Shown: positions 1 through 8,804, counted from the stretch's first letter. The stretch: 64,000 bases of DNA from Rhodovulum visakhapatnamense (GCF_004365965.1 NZ_SOEB01000006.1:150069-214068), one strand, 5' to 3'. Made by a program: numbers and translations. Notes: generated by a model not told the origin, from the letters alone.

Positions 1-384
1 GACCGACAGCCAGAACAGCCGGTCTCCGGCGACGATGGCCGCGATCAGCGTGGTGCCCATGCCGCAGGTTTCGGCATGGCGCCGGATGTGGACCGCGATC
101 GAGGTGTTGGCGGTATCCGCCGCGCGCCGCAAAAGCCGGGGCGCGTGGGCCAGCACCCGGTCGGGGTCGCCCGCGCCGCATTTCAGCGCGCGGAACACTT
201 CGGTCACGGCGATCTGGCTGGCGACATCGCCCGCCGCGTGCCCGCCCATGCCGTCGGCCAGCACCACCAGCCCGACGCGTCCGCCGATGGGGAAGTCGGA
301 CACGATGGTGTCTTCCTGATGCGCGCGCCGGCCCTGCGCGATGCCCGAGGCGGTGTCGAGCCTGAGATCAGCGTGTGCGGGCAT
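1..384 (-). CDS. PP2C-type protein phosphatase, 5' part only (cut by window edge)
   Basis: The frame opens with ATG at 384 and runs off the left edge, giving 128 codons. The protein shows the PP2C (PPM) signature near its N-terminus: a GRRAHQED-type opening, then LADGMGGHAAGDVAS, which carries the metal-binding Asp and the glycine pair, and later a GMGTTL strand. PP2C enzymes are metal-dependent Ser/Thr phosphatases. The gene starts 17 nt inside the upstream FHA gene, so the two are translationally coupled, and a Ser/Thr kinase precedes both. Kinase, FHA reader and phosphatase are the threonine-phosphorylation module often attached to type VI secretion clusters. That link is an inference because nothing further left is visible. 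The ORF is real but incomplete, so domain completeness cannot be judged. Confidence 0.88.
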   Translation of the reverse strand, partial: MPAHADLRLDTASGIAQGRRAHQEDTIVSDFPIGGRVGLVVLADGMGGHAAGDVASQIAVTEVFRALKCGAGDPDRVLAHAPRLLRRAADTANTSIAVHIRRHAETCGMGTTLIAAIVAGDRLFWLSV

Positions 385-1228
385 CGGCGTCGGGTCCGGT
401 CTGAGGGGCGGTCCAGGCGAAACCCGGCCCGCAAAGGGCGATGAATCGCAGGCGCGTCTCGCCGAGCCGGATCTCGTCCTCATGGGAAAGTTCTTCGGTT
501 GACAGCAGCGGACGGCCGTTCAGGCGGACGATGTTCGCCTTGCCGCCGCTGCCGAGGTAAAAGAGGCCCTGTTCGTCGTCATAGGCCAGCAGCGCATGGC
601 CCGAACGCGAGATGGCGGTATCGCCGAAATCGAGCCGCACCGCCTGATCGGGGCCGCGCCCGATCTGCGAGACGCCGGAAAAAAGCGTGAAATGGGCGCC
701 GCGCCCCGGCCCGGCGGTCACCACCAGCCAGCCGACCGGAAACCGCCGGAGATCGGGACGGTCGGCGGGCGTCTCGGCCTTGGTCGGCGCAAGGCGATGC
801 CCGGCGAAGGGATCGGCGGTCTCGGCCTCCGGCGCGCCGAAGCCCAGAAACCGGGTGCGGACCCGAGGACCCTGCGGCGCGGCGGGGGCCGCCATGGCCA
901 GCGCAGAGAGATCGGCCGGGTCCGCTGTGCGGTCGGCCGGTCCGGTCGGCGGCAGGGACCGGGGCTGCGGATCGTGCGGAACTGGGGGCTCGACCATGCT
1001 GTGCAGGCGGGTCATCGGCCGGTCGCTGCCTCGCGGCGGGATGCCTGCGGGCGGTGCTGCACGATCGGTCAGGCCACTTTCGAGCCGGCTCTCGGGAATG
1101 ACGGTGCCGAAAATCGGCGCGTCGGTGTCAAGATCGCTCCCCCAGGGGTCGGGAGCGCCGAGCAGCCCGGCCTCGCGCCGGATGGCAGGGCCGTCCTCGG
1201 CCTCGGGCTTGGGTCTCAGGAAGTCCAT
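368..1228 (-). CDS. FHA domain protein
   Basis: The 286-residue protein has a long Pro/Ala-rich N-terminal half and a forkhead-associated (phosphothreonine-binding) domain in its C-terminal third: SQIGRG, then SRSGHALL, a short insert, LNGRPL and the DEIRLGETRLRF strand. The conserved Arg of GRG and the Ser of SRSGH are the usual phosphopeptide contacts; the canonical Ser-x-x-His spacing is kept. The start at 1228 is chosen because GGAGAAGG lies just upstream; an ATG 12 codons earlier has no such site. The gene lies 46 nt after the kinase and overlaps the phosphatase by 17 nt. The FHA protein would be the reader of phospho-Thr written by the kinase. No membrane segment or signal peptide is seen. 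Confidence 0.85.
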   Translation of the reverse strand: MDFLRPKPEAEDGPAIRREAGLLGAPDPWGSDLDTDAPIFGTVIPESRLESGLTDRAAPPAGIPPRGSDRPMTRLHSMVEPPVPHDPQPRSLPPTGPADRTADPADLSALAMAAPAAPQGPRVRTRFLGFGAPEAETADPFAGHRLAPTKAETPADRPDLRRFPVGWLVVTAGPGRGAHFTLFSGVSQIGRGPDQAVRLDFGDTAISRSGHALLAYDDEQGLFYLGSGGKANIVRLNGRPLLSTEELSHEDEIRLGETRLRFIALCGPGFAWTAPQTGPDADARTR

Positions 1229-1274
1229 CGCGTGCCTTCTCCGTGCGGCGGTGTGCAGGCCCATCGCGGGCCGG

Positions 1275-2708
1275 TTACGGGCGGGTCCTGGTGCGGCGGG
1301 TCAGGGCGCCGGACGCGAACCGTCCGAGCAATCCGCTGCCGGGCGGAGGGGCCGCACCCTCCGGGGCGGGGTCGGGCTCGGCCGACGCGTCGGCCCGGGC
1401 GGTCTGGGGCGCGGCTTGCGGTGCCGAGGCCGCAAGGCGCCTGACCGGCCGGGCCGCCGGGGCGCTGCCGGGGCTGGCGTTCGGCTCGGCGGGCAGGGGA
1501 TCGGGCGCCCGGTCGGGGGTGGGCGTGGCCGGGCCGGGGTCTTTGGCGGTTGCTTCGTCCTCGTCGTCGAGGGTGCGCCAGGCAAAGGGACGGCGGCGTG
1601 CGGGCGGGCGCGGCGGCTCGGCCGGGCCGCGGGACCGGGCCTCTTCCTCGGCGAGGCGGCGCGCTTCGGCGACGGCGCGGTTGGTTTCGTCGACCAGCCG
1701 CGAGATAACGCTGCGCGTCGCGCTGTCGAGCACGCTGTCGGAGGCCTCGGCGGGTGCGGGACCGGCGGCGGGCTGCGGCGGGGCGGCATCCAGCAGGGCC
1801 AGCCAGTCCCGCGCCGATTGCGGGCGGTCGCGCGGGATCACGTTCAGCGCCAGGTCGATCGAGGCCAGCAGGGCCAAAGGCAGATCGTCGATCCGGCCCG
1901 CGAGCGGCTGATAGGGGTCGGGATCGCCCGCCGCCAGCGCGGCGGTCCGGATCTGGCTGTTGGGCGGGGCCGTGCCTGCGATCAGATGATGAAAGCTCGC
2001 CGCGAGACCGTAAAGATCCGAGGCGGGCCCCTGACGGATCCCGGCCACGTAGAATTCCTGCGGCGAGTAGCCGTCCTTGACCACCTGCATGCGCGACAGC
2101 ACGCGGCTGGTACGGGTCGCGCGTTCGCGGGCGGCGCCGAAATCGATCAGCACCGGATTGCCGTCACGTTGAATGAGGATGTTGTCGGGCGAGATGTCCC
2201 GATGCAGCAGGCTGCGGTCGTGGACGAAGGCGACCGCGTCGAGCAGCTTGCGCAGCATGTCCTCGATCTGCGCCGGGCTCGGTCGTTCGCGCGCATCCTC
2301 GATGATCTCGAGCAGGGTCTTCCCGTCGACGAAGTCGAGCGCCATGTAGGCGGTCGAATTGTCGGTGAAGACCTGATGCACGCCGACGATGTTGGGGTGA
2401 TCGAGCCAGGCCAGACGGTGCGCCTCGTCGATGAAAAGTTCGACGATGGCCTCGAATTCAGGGCCGTGGGCGCGGCTGCGGGCCTGCACGTCGAGCCCCG
2501 ATCGGGTACAGAGCGTATCGGGAAAGCACTCCTTGATGACCACCCGGCGACCCAGGCTGTCGCGCGCCAGATAGGTCAGCCCGAACCCGCCGGAATTTAG
2601 GAACCGGTCGATCCGGTACTGGCCGCGCAGCAGGTCTGTGCCCGGTCGCAGCTCTTCCATCTGGCCCTCGGGGGGCGTCGGGCTGTGCATGTCGAGAGCA
2701 GCGGTCAT
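1275..2708 (-). CDS. Hanks-type serine/threonine protein kinase
   Basis: This 477-residue protein has all core kinase motifs: a glycine loop (SGGFG, residues 39-43), the ATP-anchoring Lys in VVIKE (K59), the catalytic loop HRDISPDN (169-176) and the Mg-binding DFGAA (189-193). From about residue 330 it is Pro/Ala/Glu-rich and probably disordered, with a short charged helix near 345-370. I see no transmembrane segment, so it is likely cytosolic, unlike PknB. The start at 2708 (MTAALDMHS) is the first Met consistent with the domain; upstream in-frame sequence is low-complexity and lacks family features. The ribosome site is weak, so a Met a few codons later is possible. It is the first gene of a kinase-FHA-PP2C operon. 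Confidence 0.88.
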   Translation of the reverse strand: MTAALDMHSPTPPEGQMEELRPGTDLLRGQYRIDRFLNSGGFGLTYLARDSLGRRVVIKECFPDTLCTRSGLDVQARSRAHGPEFEAIVELFIDEAHRLAWLDHPNIVGVHQVFTDNSTAYMALDFVDGKTLLEIIEDARERPSPAQIEDMLRKLLDAVAFVHDRSLLHRDISPDNILIQRDGNPVLIDFGAARERATRTSRVLSRMQVVKDGYSPQEFYVAGIRQGPASDLYGLAASFHHLIAGTAPPNSQIRTAALAAGDPDPYQPLAGRIDDLPLALLASIDLALNVIPRDRPQSARDWLALLDAAPPQPAAGPAPAEASDSVLDSATRSVISRLVDETNRAVAEARRLAEEEARSRGPAEPPRPPARRRPFAWRTLDDEDEATAKDPGPATPTPDRAPDPLPAEPNASPGSAPAARPVRRLAASAPQAAPQTARADASAEPDPAPEGAAPPPGSGLLGRFASGALTRRTRTRP

Positions 2709-3189
2709 GCGGTCGGTCCGTGGCTTCCGGAGGCGGTTGCGGTCTGCGGTTTCTGGTTGCGGTCTCGTGCGGCGGTCGGCCGCCCTTCGGGCCGGGCCTG
2801 CGGCAGGCAGCCCATGCGGCCAGCCGAGGCCCTGCGGATTGCGGGGCGGCTCGGGCTGAACTGTCACGGAAAACTTGGACCAAAACATGGATGTTGACCG
2901 CCGCATTCTGGCAAATTCGAGGCAATGTGCCGGTCGCTTCCCAGATCGTCCGCCGGTCTTTTCCCGTGAACGCAAGGTCAAACCCCGCGGAACGCATGGA
3001 CCGGTGCCGATGCCGAAACATCCGCGCGACCGCGGCCGTCGGCCGGTCTTGAATCTGCCCGGCGGTGGCTTTTCGGCTGCCATGCTCGGGGCTGCCGCGC
3101 GCGTTTGCGACGGGGGTTTCGACATGTTCCGCAGGCCGGTCTATAGAAGGAGGACCCGCCAGTTGGGCGGAGCAAGACAGGGGCAGGGG
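2709..3189. promoter_or_regulatory. Divergent intergenic region (kinase operon / pdxY-like gene)
   Basis: These 481 bases separate the leftward kinase operon from the rightward pyridoxal-kinase-like gene and must hold both promoters. The sequence is slightly less GC-rich around 2870-2930. I could not identify a convincing -35/-10 pair, operator or RNA. Open frames in it are continuations of antisense frames and lack family features. Confidence 0.4.
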
Positions 3190-3990
3190 ATGGCGCGCGT
3201 CCTGATCGTTTCAAGCTATGTGGCCTCGGGCCATGTCGGCCTTTCGGCCTCGGGCGCGGTGCTGCAGGCGCTGGGCCATGGCGTCACCGGGCTGCCGACG
3301 GTGGTTCTGTCGAACCACCTGGGCTGGGCGCATGTGGCGGGCGGGCCCTTGCCGGTGTCGCAGTTGCGCGACATGGCCGGGGCGCTGCGCGCGAACGGGC
3401 TTCTGGAAGACCATGACGCGGTGCTGGTCGGCTATCTGCCCAGCCCCGATCACGTTGCCTTTGCGGCCGATCTGGTGGCCGAGATGCGCGCCATGGACCC
3501 CGCGCCCCGGATCGTGGTCGATCCGATCCTCGGCGATGCGCCGGGCGGGCTTTACGTGCCCGAGGCGGTGGCCCGGGCGGTGCGCGAGCGGCTCGTGCCG
3601 CTGGCCGACACGCTGACACCCAACCATTTCGAACTGGGCTGGCTGACCGGCCGGGCGCTGCCCGATCTGGCCGCCACCCTTGAGGCGGCGAGGCCGCTCG
3701 CGCCCGAGGTGCTGGTCACGTCGCCGCCGCTGGGGGCCGAGGTCACCGGACTTCTGGCGGTGCGCGGCCGGCGAAGCGCGCTGTTTCGCACCCTGCGGCG
3801 GGGCGGCGTGCCGCATGGGGTAGGCGATTCCTTCGCCGCGATGATCGCGGCCGGGATGGCGCCGGGCGAGGCGCTGGGGCGGCTCGACGCGCTGGTGCTG
3901 TGCAGCATTGGTGCCCCGCATCTGGCGATTGCCACCTCTGCACCGCGCTGGGTCGCGGCCCCGGCGATCGGCCCTGAATCGCAGGTCTGA
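3190..3990 (+). CDS. pdxY: Pyridoxal kinase-like PfkB-family kinase
   Basis: This 266-residue protein resembles PdxY/PdxK kinases, which phosphorylate pyridoxal/pyridoxine/pyridoxamine in the B6 salvage pathway. It has the N-terminal SSYVASGHVGLSA segment (family: S-x-V-x-x-G-x-V-G), VVDPILGD near residue 120, DTLTPNHFELGWLTG in the middle, and the catalytic GVGDSFAA motif, whose Asp is the family base. The start at 3190 gives the correct N-terminus; the same frame stays open far upstream but without homology. It lies 11 nt before the methylglyoxal-synthase fusion gene and is probably co-transcribed with it. At 266 residues it is slightly shorter than E. coli PdxY (about 287). Specificity for pyridoxal is assumed from the family, not proven. 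Confidence 0.78.
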   Translation: MARVLIVSSYVASGHVGLSASGAVLQALGHGVTGLPTVVLSNHLGWAHVAGGPLPVSQLRDMAGALRANGLLEDHDAVLVGYLPSPDHVAFAADLVAEMRAMDPAPRIVVDPILGDAPGGLYVPEAVARAVRERLVPLADTLTPNHFELGWLTGRALPDLAATLEAARPLAPEVLVTSPPLGAEVTGLLAVRGRRSALFRTLRRGGVPHGVGDSFAAMIAAGMAPGEALGRLDALVLCSIGAPHLAIATSAPRWVAAPAIGPESQV

Positions 3991-4001
3991 CAGGCGACGC
4001 C

Positions 4002-5078
4002 ATGGCCTTCGACTTCATCCTGATGCTGACCGAGAACGACCGGACCATCCCCGACGCCCGCGCCCGGCTTGACGAGGCGCTGGAGGGCGGGGTCCGGCAT
4101 ATCGGCTTCAAGGATGTGGGCCTGCCGGTGGCCGATCTCTGCGGCCTCGCGGCCGCGATCCGCGCGGCGGGCGCGCGGTCCTATCTGGAGGTGGTCAGCC
4201 TCGACCGCGACAGCGAACTGGCCTCGGCCCGGGCGGCGGCCGCGCTTGATGTCGACTGCCTGCTGGGCGGCACCCGGGCGGCCGAGGTGACCGCGGTCAC
4301 CCGCGACCATCCGCTGCGTTACTATCCCTTTCCGGGCGTGGTCACCGGCCATCCGAGCGTGCTGCAAGGCCCGGCGGCGGCCATTGTCGACTCGGCCCGG
4401 GCAATCGCCGATCTCGAACATGTGCACGGGCTCGACCTGCTGGCCTATCGCTTCGCGGGCGATGTGCCCGGGCTGATGGCGGCGGTCTGCGCGGCGGTCG
4501 CCAAGCCGGTGATCGTCGCGGGCAGCATCGATCGCGCGGCCCGGATCGAGGCGGCGGCCGAGGCCGGGACGGCGGGCTTTACCGTGGGCACGGCGGCTCT
4601 GGCGGGGGCCTTTCCGGCCGAGGCGGCGGGCTTTGCCGGTCAGGTCCGCGCGATCCTGGCGCTGGCGGCACGGGCGCGGGCGCAATCGACCGCGCCGCGG
4701 CGGCTGGCGCTGGTCGCCCATGACGCGCGCAAGGCCCAGCTTCGGGCCTGGATCGGGCGCCATGCCCGTGCCCTGGCGGGCCACCGGCTGATCTGCACCG
4801 GGGGGACCGGAGCGATGGTCGCCGCGTCGTTGCCGGGCCTTTCGGTGCAGCGGCTGCAGCGCGGCGCGCGGGGCGGCGACCAGCAACTGGGCGCCCTGAT
4901 CGCGACGGGAGAACTCGACGCGGTGATCTTTTTCGCCGATCCGCTGAGCCATCCGGGCGATGTCGATCTGCAGGCGCTGACCCGGCTGGCGATCCTGCAC
5001 GACACCCCGCTTGCCCTGAGCCCCAGCGCCGCCGATGCACTGGTCGCGGCGCTCTTGCCGGGCCAGGCGCCTAGCTGA
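4002..5078 (+). CDS. TIM-barrel domain fused to methylglyoxal synthase-like domain
   Basis: The protein has 358 residues in two parts. The C-terminal 125 residues match MgsA: LALVAHDARK, CTGGTG, the GGDQQLGALI segment that holds the catalytic Asp in E. coli MgsA, then FFADPLSHPGDVD and QALTRLAILH. MgsA converts dihydroxyacetone phosphate to methylglyoxal and phosphate. The loop with the His/Asp pair is rearranged relative to E. coli, the His lying about two positions earlier, so activity is likely but unproven. The N-terminal 230 residues look like a phosphate-binding TIM barrel: HIGFKDVGLP, then VIVAGSIDRAARIEAAAEAGTAGF and GTAAL near the end. I cannot name that family. The gene follows the pyridoxal-kinase-like gene by 11 nt. 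Its last 8 bases overlap the convergent gene. Confidence 0.75.
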   Translation: MAFDFILMLTENDRTIPDARARLDEALEGGVRHIGFKDVGLPVADLCGLAAAIRAAGARSYLEVVSLDRDSELASARAAAALDVDCLLGGTRAAEVTAVTRDHPLRYYPFPGVVTGHPSVLQGPAAAIVDSARAIADLEHVHGLDLLAYRFAGDVPGLMAAVCAAVAKPVIVAGSIDRAARIEAAAEAGTAGFTVGTAALAGAFPAEAAGFAGQVRAILALAARARAQSTAPRRLALVAHDARKAQLRAWIGRHARALAGHRLICTGGTGAMVAASLPGLSVQRLQRGARGGDQQLGALIATGELDAVIFFADPLSHPGDVDLQALTRLAILHDTPLALSPSAADALVAALLPGQAPS

Positions 5079-6576
5079 GACGCGCGCACAGCCGCGCCAG
5101 CGTGGCCTCGAGCGTGCCGTTGACGTCGATCCGGGGCCAGCCGATCCGGCCCGGCCCGTGCGACAACTGGGTTTCCAGCACGTCGAGCGTGGCGTCCGAG
5201 GCGCTTGCGCCCCGGGTTGCGATCCGGTCGCGCAGCCGGTCGGGCGCGGCCTCCAGCCAGACCGCATCGACCCGGAGGCCCGCCAGCCGACGGTCCAGCT
5301 CGGCCCGGTGCGCGGCGCTGTCGAAGACCGCGCCCACAACGACCGTGGCGCCGCCCTCGGCCAGCGCCCGGGCGCGTGCGGCAATCCGGGCATAGACGTC
5401 ATCCGAGACGCCGGGGGCATAGGCCTCTTGCGGCAGATGTTCGGTCGCCTCGACGCCGAACATGGCCTTGCGGGTGCGGTCGCTTTCGACGATCCGGGCG
5501 CCCGGCGCGGGCCCCAGATGCGGCGCGATCCGTTCGGCGAGCGTGGTCTTGCCGCTGCCCGACAGCCCGCCCAGAACCACCACCCGGCCGGGCTCGGGCG
5601 CCAGCAGGTCGCAGGCCAGGTCGAAATAGCCCTGTGCCATGGCGGCGCGGTCCGGGTCGTCCGTCGCGGCGGTGGCGGTCACATGGGCGCGGACCTCGGC
5701 CCGGACCGCCATCAGGAAGGGCAGAAGCCCCTGCGCGTCCTCGGCGCCCGCCGTGTCGAAATAGCGGTTCGCCACCCGGTTCGCGAGGTCGGGCAGCCCG
5801 CGATGCCAGAGGTCCATCAGCAGGAAGGCAAGATCGTAGGCGACATCGACGGTGGCCAGCCCGTCGTTGAAATCGATGGCGTCGAACACCTCGGGGCGGC
5901 CCTCGTGCAGCACGATATTGGCCAGATGCAGATCGCCATGGCAAAGCCGCACAAGCCCCCGCGCGCCGCGCCGATCAAGCTGCCCGCGATGGCGCCGGAA
6001 GGCGCGGCGGAAGGCTTCGTCCAGCGCCGCGACCTTCTCGGGCGCGAAGACCCGGCTGGTGGCGAAGCCCGCGCGGTTGATGTCGAGCACGCCCTCCATC
6101 AGCGCGCCGCCGCCGGGGCGGCGCACGACCGGCGCGCGGGCATGCATGGCGGCGACCGTGCGCGCCAGGCTTTCGGCATGGGCCTCGGTCAGCCCGCCTG
6201 CCGCGGCCACCCGGTCGAGAATGTCGTCCTGGGCAAAGCGCGCCATCTCGACCACCGCATCGACCAGCGGCCCGTCGCCGTCGAAGGCAAGCCCCCCGGC
6301 CTGCCGGGTGATCCGCCGCACGCCCAGATAGATGCCGGGCGCGGTCGGGCGGTTCAGAGCGAATTCCTTTTCGCAGGTCTCAAGCCGGATCTGGGGCGTC
6401 GAGAAATCGGCATAGGGCAGGCGCACCGCGCGCTTGAGCTTGAAGGCGCGGTCTCCGGCCAGGAAAATGCGCGAGATATGGGTCTCGATCTCGCGCACGG
6501 TTTCGCCCTCCCGCCCGGGCCCGCAGGGCTGGCTGCGCAGAAAGTCTGTGACCTCGCTCTGGTCGTCCAGGATCAT
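5071..6576 (-). CDS. Fusion of aminoglycoside-phosphotransferase-like and P-loop kinase domains
   Basis: This 501-residue protein contains two kinase-type domains. Residues about 30-310 are APH/choline-kinase-like, with the Brenner motif HGDLHLANIVL and the metal-binding DFND about 20 residues on. Residues about 330-500 are an AAA/zeta-toxin-like P-loop domain with GGLSGSGKTTLAE (Walker A), VESDRTRK and a C-terminal lid. This architecture is widespread in proteobacteria as an uncharacterised 'AAA family ATPase/APH' protein; substrates are unknown. The start at 6576 has a strong GGAGGAG site. Its 3' end overlaps the convergent methylglyoxal-synthase gene by 8 bp. It is unlikely to be an antibiotic-resistance gene: the fusion is common in environmental genomes and no resistance context is present. 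Confidence 0.8.
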   Translation of the reverse strand: MILDDQSEVTDFLRSQPCGPGREGETVREIETHISRIFLAGDRAFKLKRAVRLPYADFSTPQIRLETCEKEFALNRPTAPGIYLGVRRITRQAGGLAFDGDGPLVDAVVEMARFAQDDILDRVAAAGGLTEAHAESLARTVAAMHARAPVVRRPGGGALMEGVLDINRAGFATSRVFAPEKVAALDEAFRRAFRRHRGQLDRRGARGLVRLCHGDLHLANIVLHEGRPEVFDAIDFNDGLATVDVAYDLAFLLMDLWHRGLPDLANRVANRYFDTAGAEDAQGLLPFLMAVRAEVRAHVTATAATDDPDRAAMAQGYFDLACDLLAPEPGRVVVLGGLSGSGKTTLAERIAPHLGPAPGARIVESDRTRKAMFGVEATEHLPQEAYAPGVSDDVYARIAARARALAEGGATVVVGAVFDSAAHRAELDRRLAGLRVDAVWLEAAPDRLRDRIATRGASASDATLDVLETQLSHGPGRIGWPRIDVNGTLEATLARLCARLS

Positions 6577-6724
6577 GGGCGCTCTCCTCCGGGCCAAGCC
6601 TAGCCCCCGGTTCTGGGTCCGAACAGGGGACAGATGCGCCCCGGCGGCGGCGCCCTTGGCCCGGCCCGTCCGGCGGCTAGATCAAGGATGTGGGGCCGCT
6701 CCGGCCCAAAGGACAGGAGAGCCG

Positions 6725-7591
6725 ATGGCCGCGACCACGCAGAAGAAATACGAAGACCGCATTCCGGAACACCAGCGCGAGGCCATCGAGTCCAAGGCGC
6801 CGATCCGGGCCTTGGCGCTGTTTGAATCGATCCGCCGCGAGGGCGCGCACGAACTGAACCGCCCGGCCTCGGCGCTGGCCCTGTCGGGGCTGACCGCGGG
6901 TCTGGCGATCGGGTTCTCGGTGTTGTCCGAGGCGCTGCTGCGCACCCATCTGCCCGACGCGCCCTGGCGCCCGCTGGTCGAGAATCTGGGCTATTCCGTG
7001 GGCTTCGTGCTGGTGATCCTGGGCCAGCTTCAGCTGTTCACCGAGAATACCATCACCGCCGTCTGCCCGGTTCTGGACGATCCCCGGCCACGGGTCTTTG
7101 CCAGCCTTGCACGGCTCTGGTCGCTGGTGCTGGCGACCAACCTGATCGGGGCGGCCACCTTTGGCTGGGTGCTGCATGCGGGGACGATTTACGAGCCCGA
7201 GTTGCGCAATGCGGTCGTTACCCTGTCCGACCACGCGACCTCTTACGGCTGGTGGGAGACGGCGGTGCGGGGCATCGGCGCGGGCTGGCTGATCGCGGCG
7301 CTGGTCTGGGTCAAGCCGAACGCGCGCAATTCCGAGCTGTTCCTGATCGTGCTGGTGACCTACCTGATCGCGCTTGCGGATTTCTCGCATGTGGTCGCGG
7401 GCACCACCGAAGCCGCCGTGATGGTCTATTCCGGCGGCATGAGTGTCGCGGCCGCGCTGGGCGGCTTCGTTCTGCCCGCGCTGGTGGGCAACATCCTCGG
7501 CGGCACAGTCTTCTTCACGCTGCTGACCTATGCCCAGATCCGCAGCGAACTGGTCGGCGACACAGCGCCCGAGCGGGCGCGGCGCCGCTAG
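6725..7591 (+). CDS. Formate/nitrite transporter (FNT) family channel, YfdC-like
   Basis: The 288-residue protein has a 40-residue hydrophilic N-terminus and about six hydrophobic segments, as in FNT pentameric channels for formate, nitrite or related small anions. Recognisable parts are the FSVLSEALL segment, QLQLFTENTITAV in the P-loop region and HVVAGTTEAA further on, close to the YfdC subgroup. ATG at 6725 follows GGACAGGAGAG. It stands alone between divergent and downstream genes and is followed by a hairpin at 7602. A link to the radical enzyme 20 kb away is not suggested, because that enzyme does not make formate. Confidence 0.8.
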   Translation: MAATTQKKYEDRIPEHQREAIESKAPIRALALFESIRREGAHELNRPASALALSGLTAGLAIGFSVLSEALLRTHLPDAPWRPLVENLGYSVGFVLVILGQLQLFTENTITAVCPVLDDPRPRVFASLARLWSLVLATNLIGAATFGWVLHAGTIYEPELRNAVVTLSDHATSYGWWETAVRGIGAGWLIAALVWVKPNARNSELFLIVLVTYLIALADFSHVVAGTTEAAVMVYSGGMSVAAALGGFVLPALVGNILGGTVFFTLLTYAQIRSELVGDTAPERARRR

Positions 7592-7601
7592 GCTCCGGCG
7601 C

Positions 7602-7616
7602 GCGGGCTTTGCCCGC
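7602..7616 (+). terminator. GC-rich hairpin after the FNT gene
   Basis: GCGGGC-TTT-GCCCGC is a perfect 6-bp stem with a three-base loop, 10 bases after the FNT stop. Only two T residues follow, so it is a weak or Rho-assisted terminator at best. Confidence 0.4.
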
Positions 7617-7758
7617 TTGCTGGTCGGACTGGTCCCCGCGGACAGGCGGGCCCTGTGTCGCGACAGTTAACGCTTGCCTCCCCGGCGCCCGGACGGTTCC
7701 ATGGCGGGACAAGACAAGGCCCGTCCCGCGCGGGCCGCAAAACGGGGAGTGACAATCC

Positions 7759-8733
7759 ATGAAGATGCTGACGACCGCCCTGGCCGCGGCCACGCTTTGC
7801 GCCATGTCGACCGCAACGACGGCCGAGACCTGGGACATGCCGATGGCCTATGCGGCCTCGAACTTCCATTCCGAGGTCGGCGCGGACTTCGCCCGATGCG
7901 TGGGCGAGGCCACGGGCGGCGCGCTGGAGATCGTCACCCATCCCTCGGGCGCGCTCTTCGGCGGGGCCGAGATCAAGCGCGCGGTGCAGACCGGGCAGGC
8001 CAATATCGGCGAACGGCTGCTGTCGGCGCATGAGAACGAGAACCCGCTGTTCGGGGTGGATTCGATCCCCTTCCTGGTGTCGTCCTTCGACGAGCATGAA
8101 CGGCTCTGGGCCATCGCCGAGCCCAAGGTCGCCGCCGCGCTGGCAGAGGACAACCTGCATTACCTCTATTCTGTGCCCTGGCCGCCGCAGGGGCTTTACG
8201 TCAACAAGCCGGTCGAGACGGTCGAGGATCTGAAGGGCGTCAAGTTCCGGTCCTATTCGGCGGCGACGGCGCGGATGGCCGAACTGACCGGCATGATCCC
8301 GGTGCAGGTCGAGGCGGCCGAGCTGAGCCAGGCGCTGGCCACCGGCGTTGCCGAAAGCTTCGTCTCGTCGGGCGCGACCGGCTATGACCGCAAGGTCTGG
8401 GAACATCTGAGCCATTTCTACGAGGTCGATGCCTGGCTGCCGCGCAACGCGGTCTTTGCCAATCTCGACGCCTGGACCGGGCTTGACGAGGCGACCCGGT
8501 CGGCGGTCAGCGACTGTGCCGCCAAGGCGCAGGCCGAGGGGCTGGACCGGTCGAAAGCCTATACCGCCGTCACCGTCGAGGGGCTGAAGGAGGGCGGCAT
8601 GACCGTCGGCCGCGCGCCCGAGGGGCTGGTCGAGGGGCTGAAGGCCATCGGCGAGACGATGACCGCCGAATGGCTCGACCGGGCGGGCGACGAGGGCCGC
8701 GCCATCGTCGAGGCCTATCGTCAGGGCATGTGA
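7759..8733 (+). CDS. TRAP transporter substrate-binding protein (DctP family)
   Basis: The 324-residue protein starts with a signal peptide (MKMLTTALAAATLCAMSTATTA, cleavage probable before ETWDM) and continues as a DctP-type periplasmic binding protein. Landmarks include SGALFGGAEIKRAVQTGQANI near residue 75, GLYVNKPVETVEDLKGVKFRSY, which contains the conserved Arg that binds carboxylates, and a long C-terminal helix. It would deliver an organic acid to the DctQ/DctM membrane subunits encoded just downstream. The neighbouring BASS permease and acetamidase/formamidase suggest the regulon handles a carboxylate or amide. The ligand cannot be read from sequence. Confidence 0.9.
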   Translation: MKMLTTALAAATLCAMSTATTAETWDMPMAYAASNFHSEVGADFARCVGEATGGALEIVTHPSGALFGGAEIKRAVQTGQANIGERLLSAHENENPLFGVDSIPFLVSSFDEHERLWAIAEPKVAAALAEDNLHYLYSVPWPPQGLYVNKPVETVEDLKGVKFRSYSAATARMAELTGMIPVQVEAAELSQALATGVAESFVSSGATGYDRKVWEHLSHFYEVDAWLPRNAVFANLDAWTGLDEATRSAVSDCAAKAQAEGLDRSKAYTAVTVEGLKEGGMTVGRAPEGLVEGLKAIGETMTAEWLDRAGDEGRAIVEAYRQGM

Positions 8734-8755
8734 GGCAAGGCAGACAAGGCAGGTC

Positions 8756-8780
8756 GGGCCCGCGCTTTGCGCGCGGGTCC
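8756..8780 (+). repeat. Strong intercistronic hairpin between dctP and dctQ
   Basis: CCCGCGC-TTTGC-GCGCGGG is a perfect 7-bp stem, extended by GGG/TCC pairing on the outside. No T-run follows. Such structures between a binding-protein gene and its membrane subunits commonly protect the upstream message and lower downstream expression. That role is inferred. Confidence 0.5.
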
Positions 8781-8804
8781 GGCACGAACCGGCGGGGGCC
8801 TCGG

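Noticed and set aside
5071..6576. Aminoglycoside-resistance gene
   Set aside because: The APH-like domain is fused to a P-loop kinase in a chromosomal housekeeping-like setting; this architecture is widespread and not a resistance determinant.
6725..7591. FNT channel as part of the radical-enzyme pathway (formate export)
   Set aside because: The diol dehydratase does not produce formate and the gene is 20 kb away with its own unit, so no link is supported.
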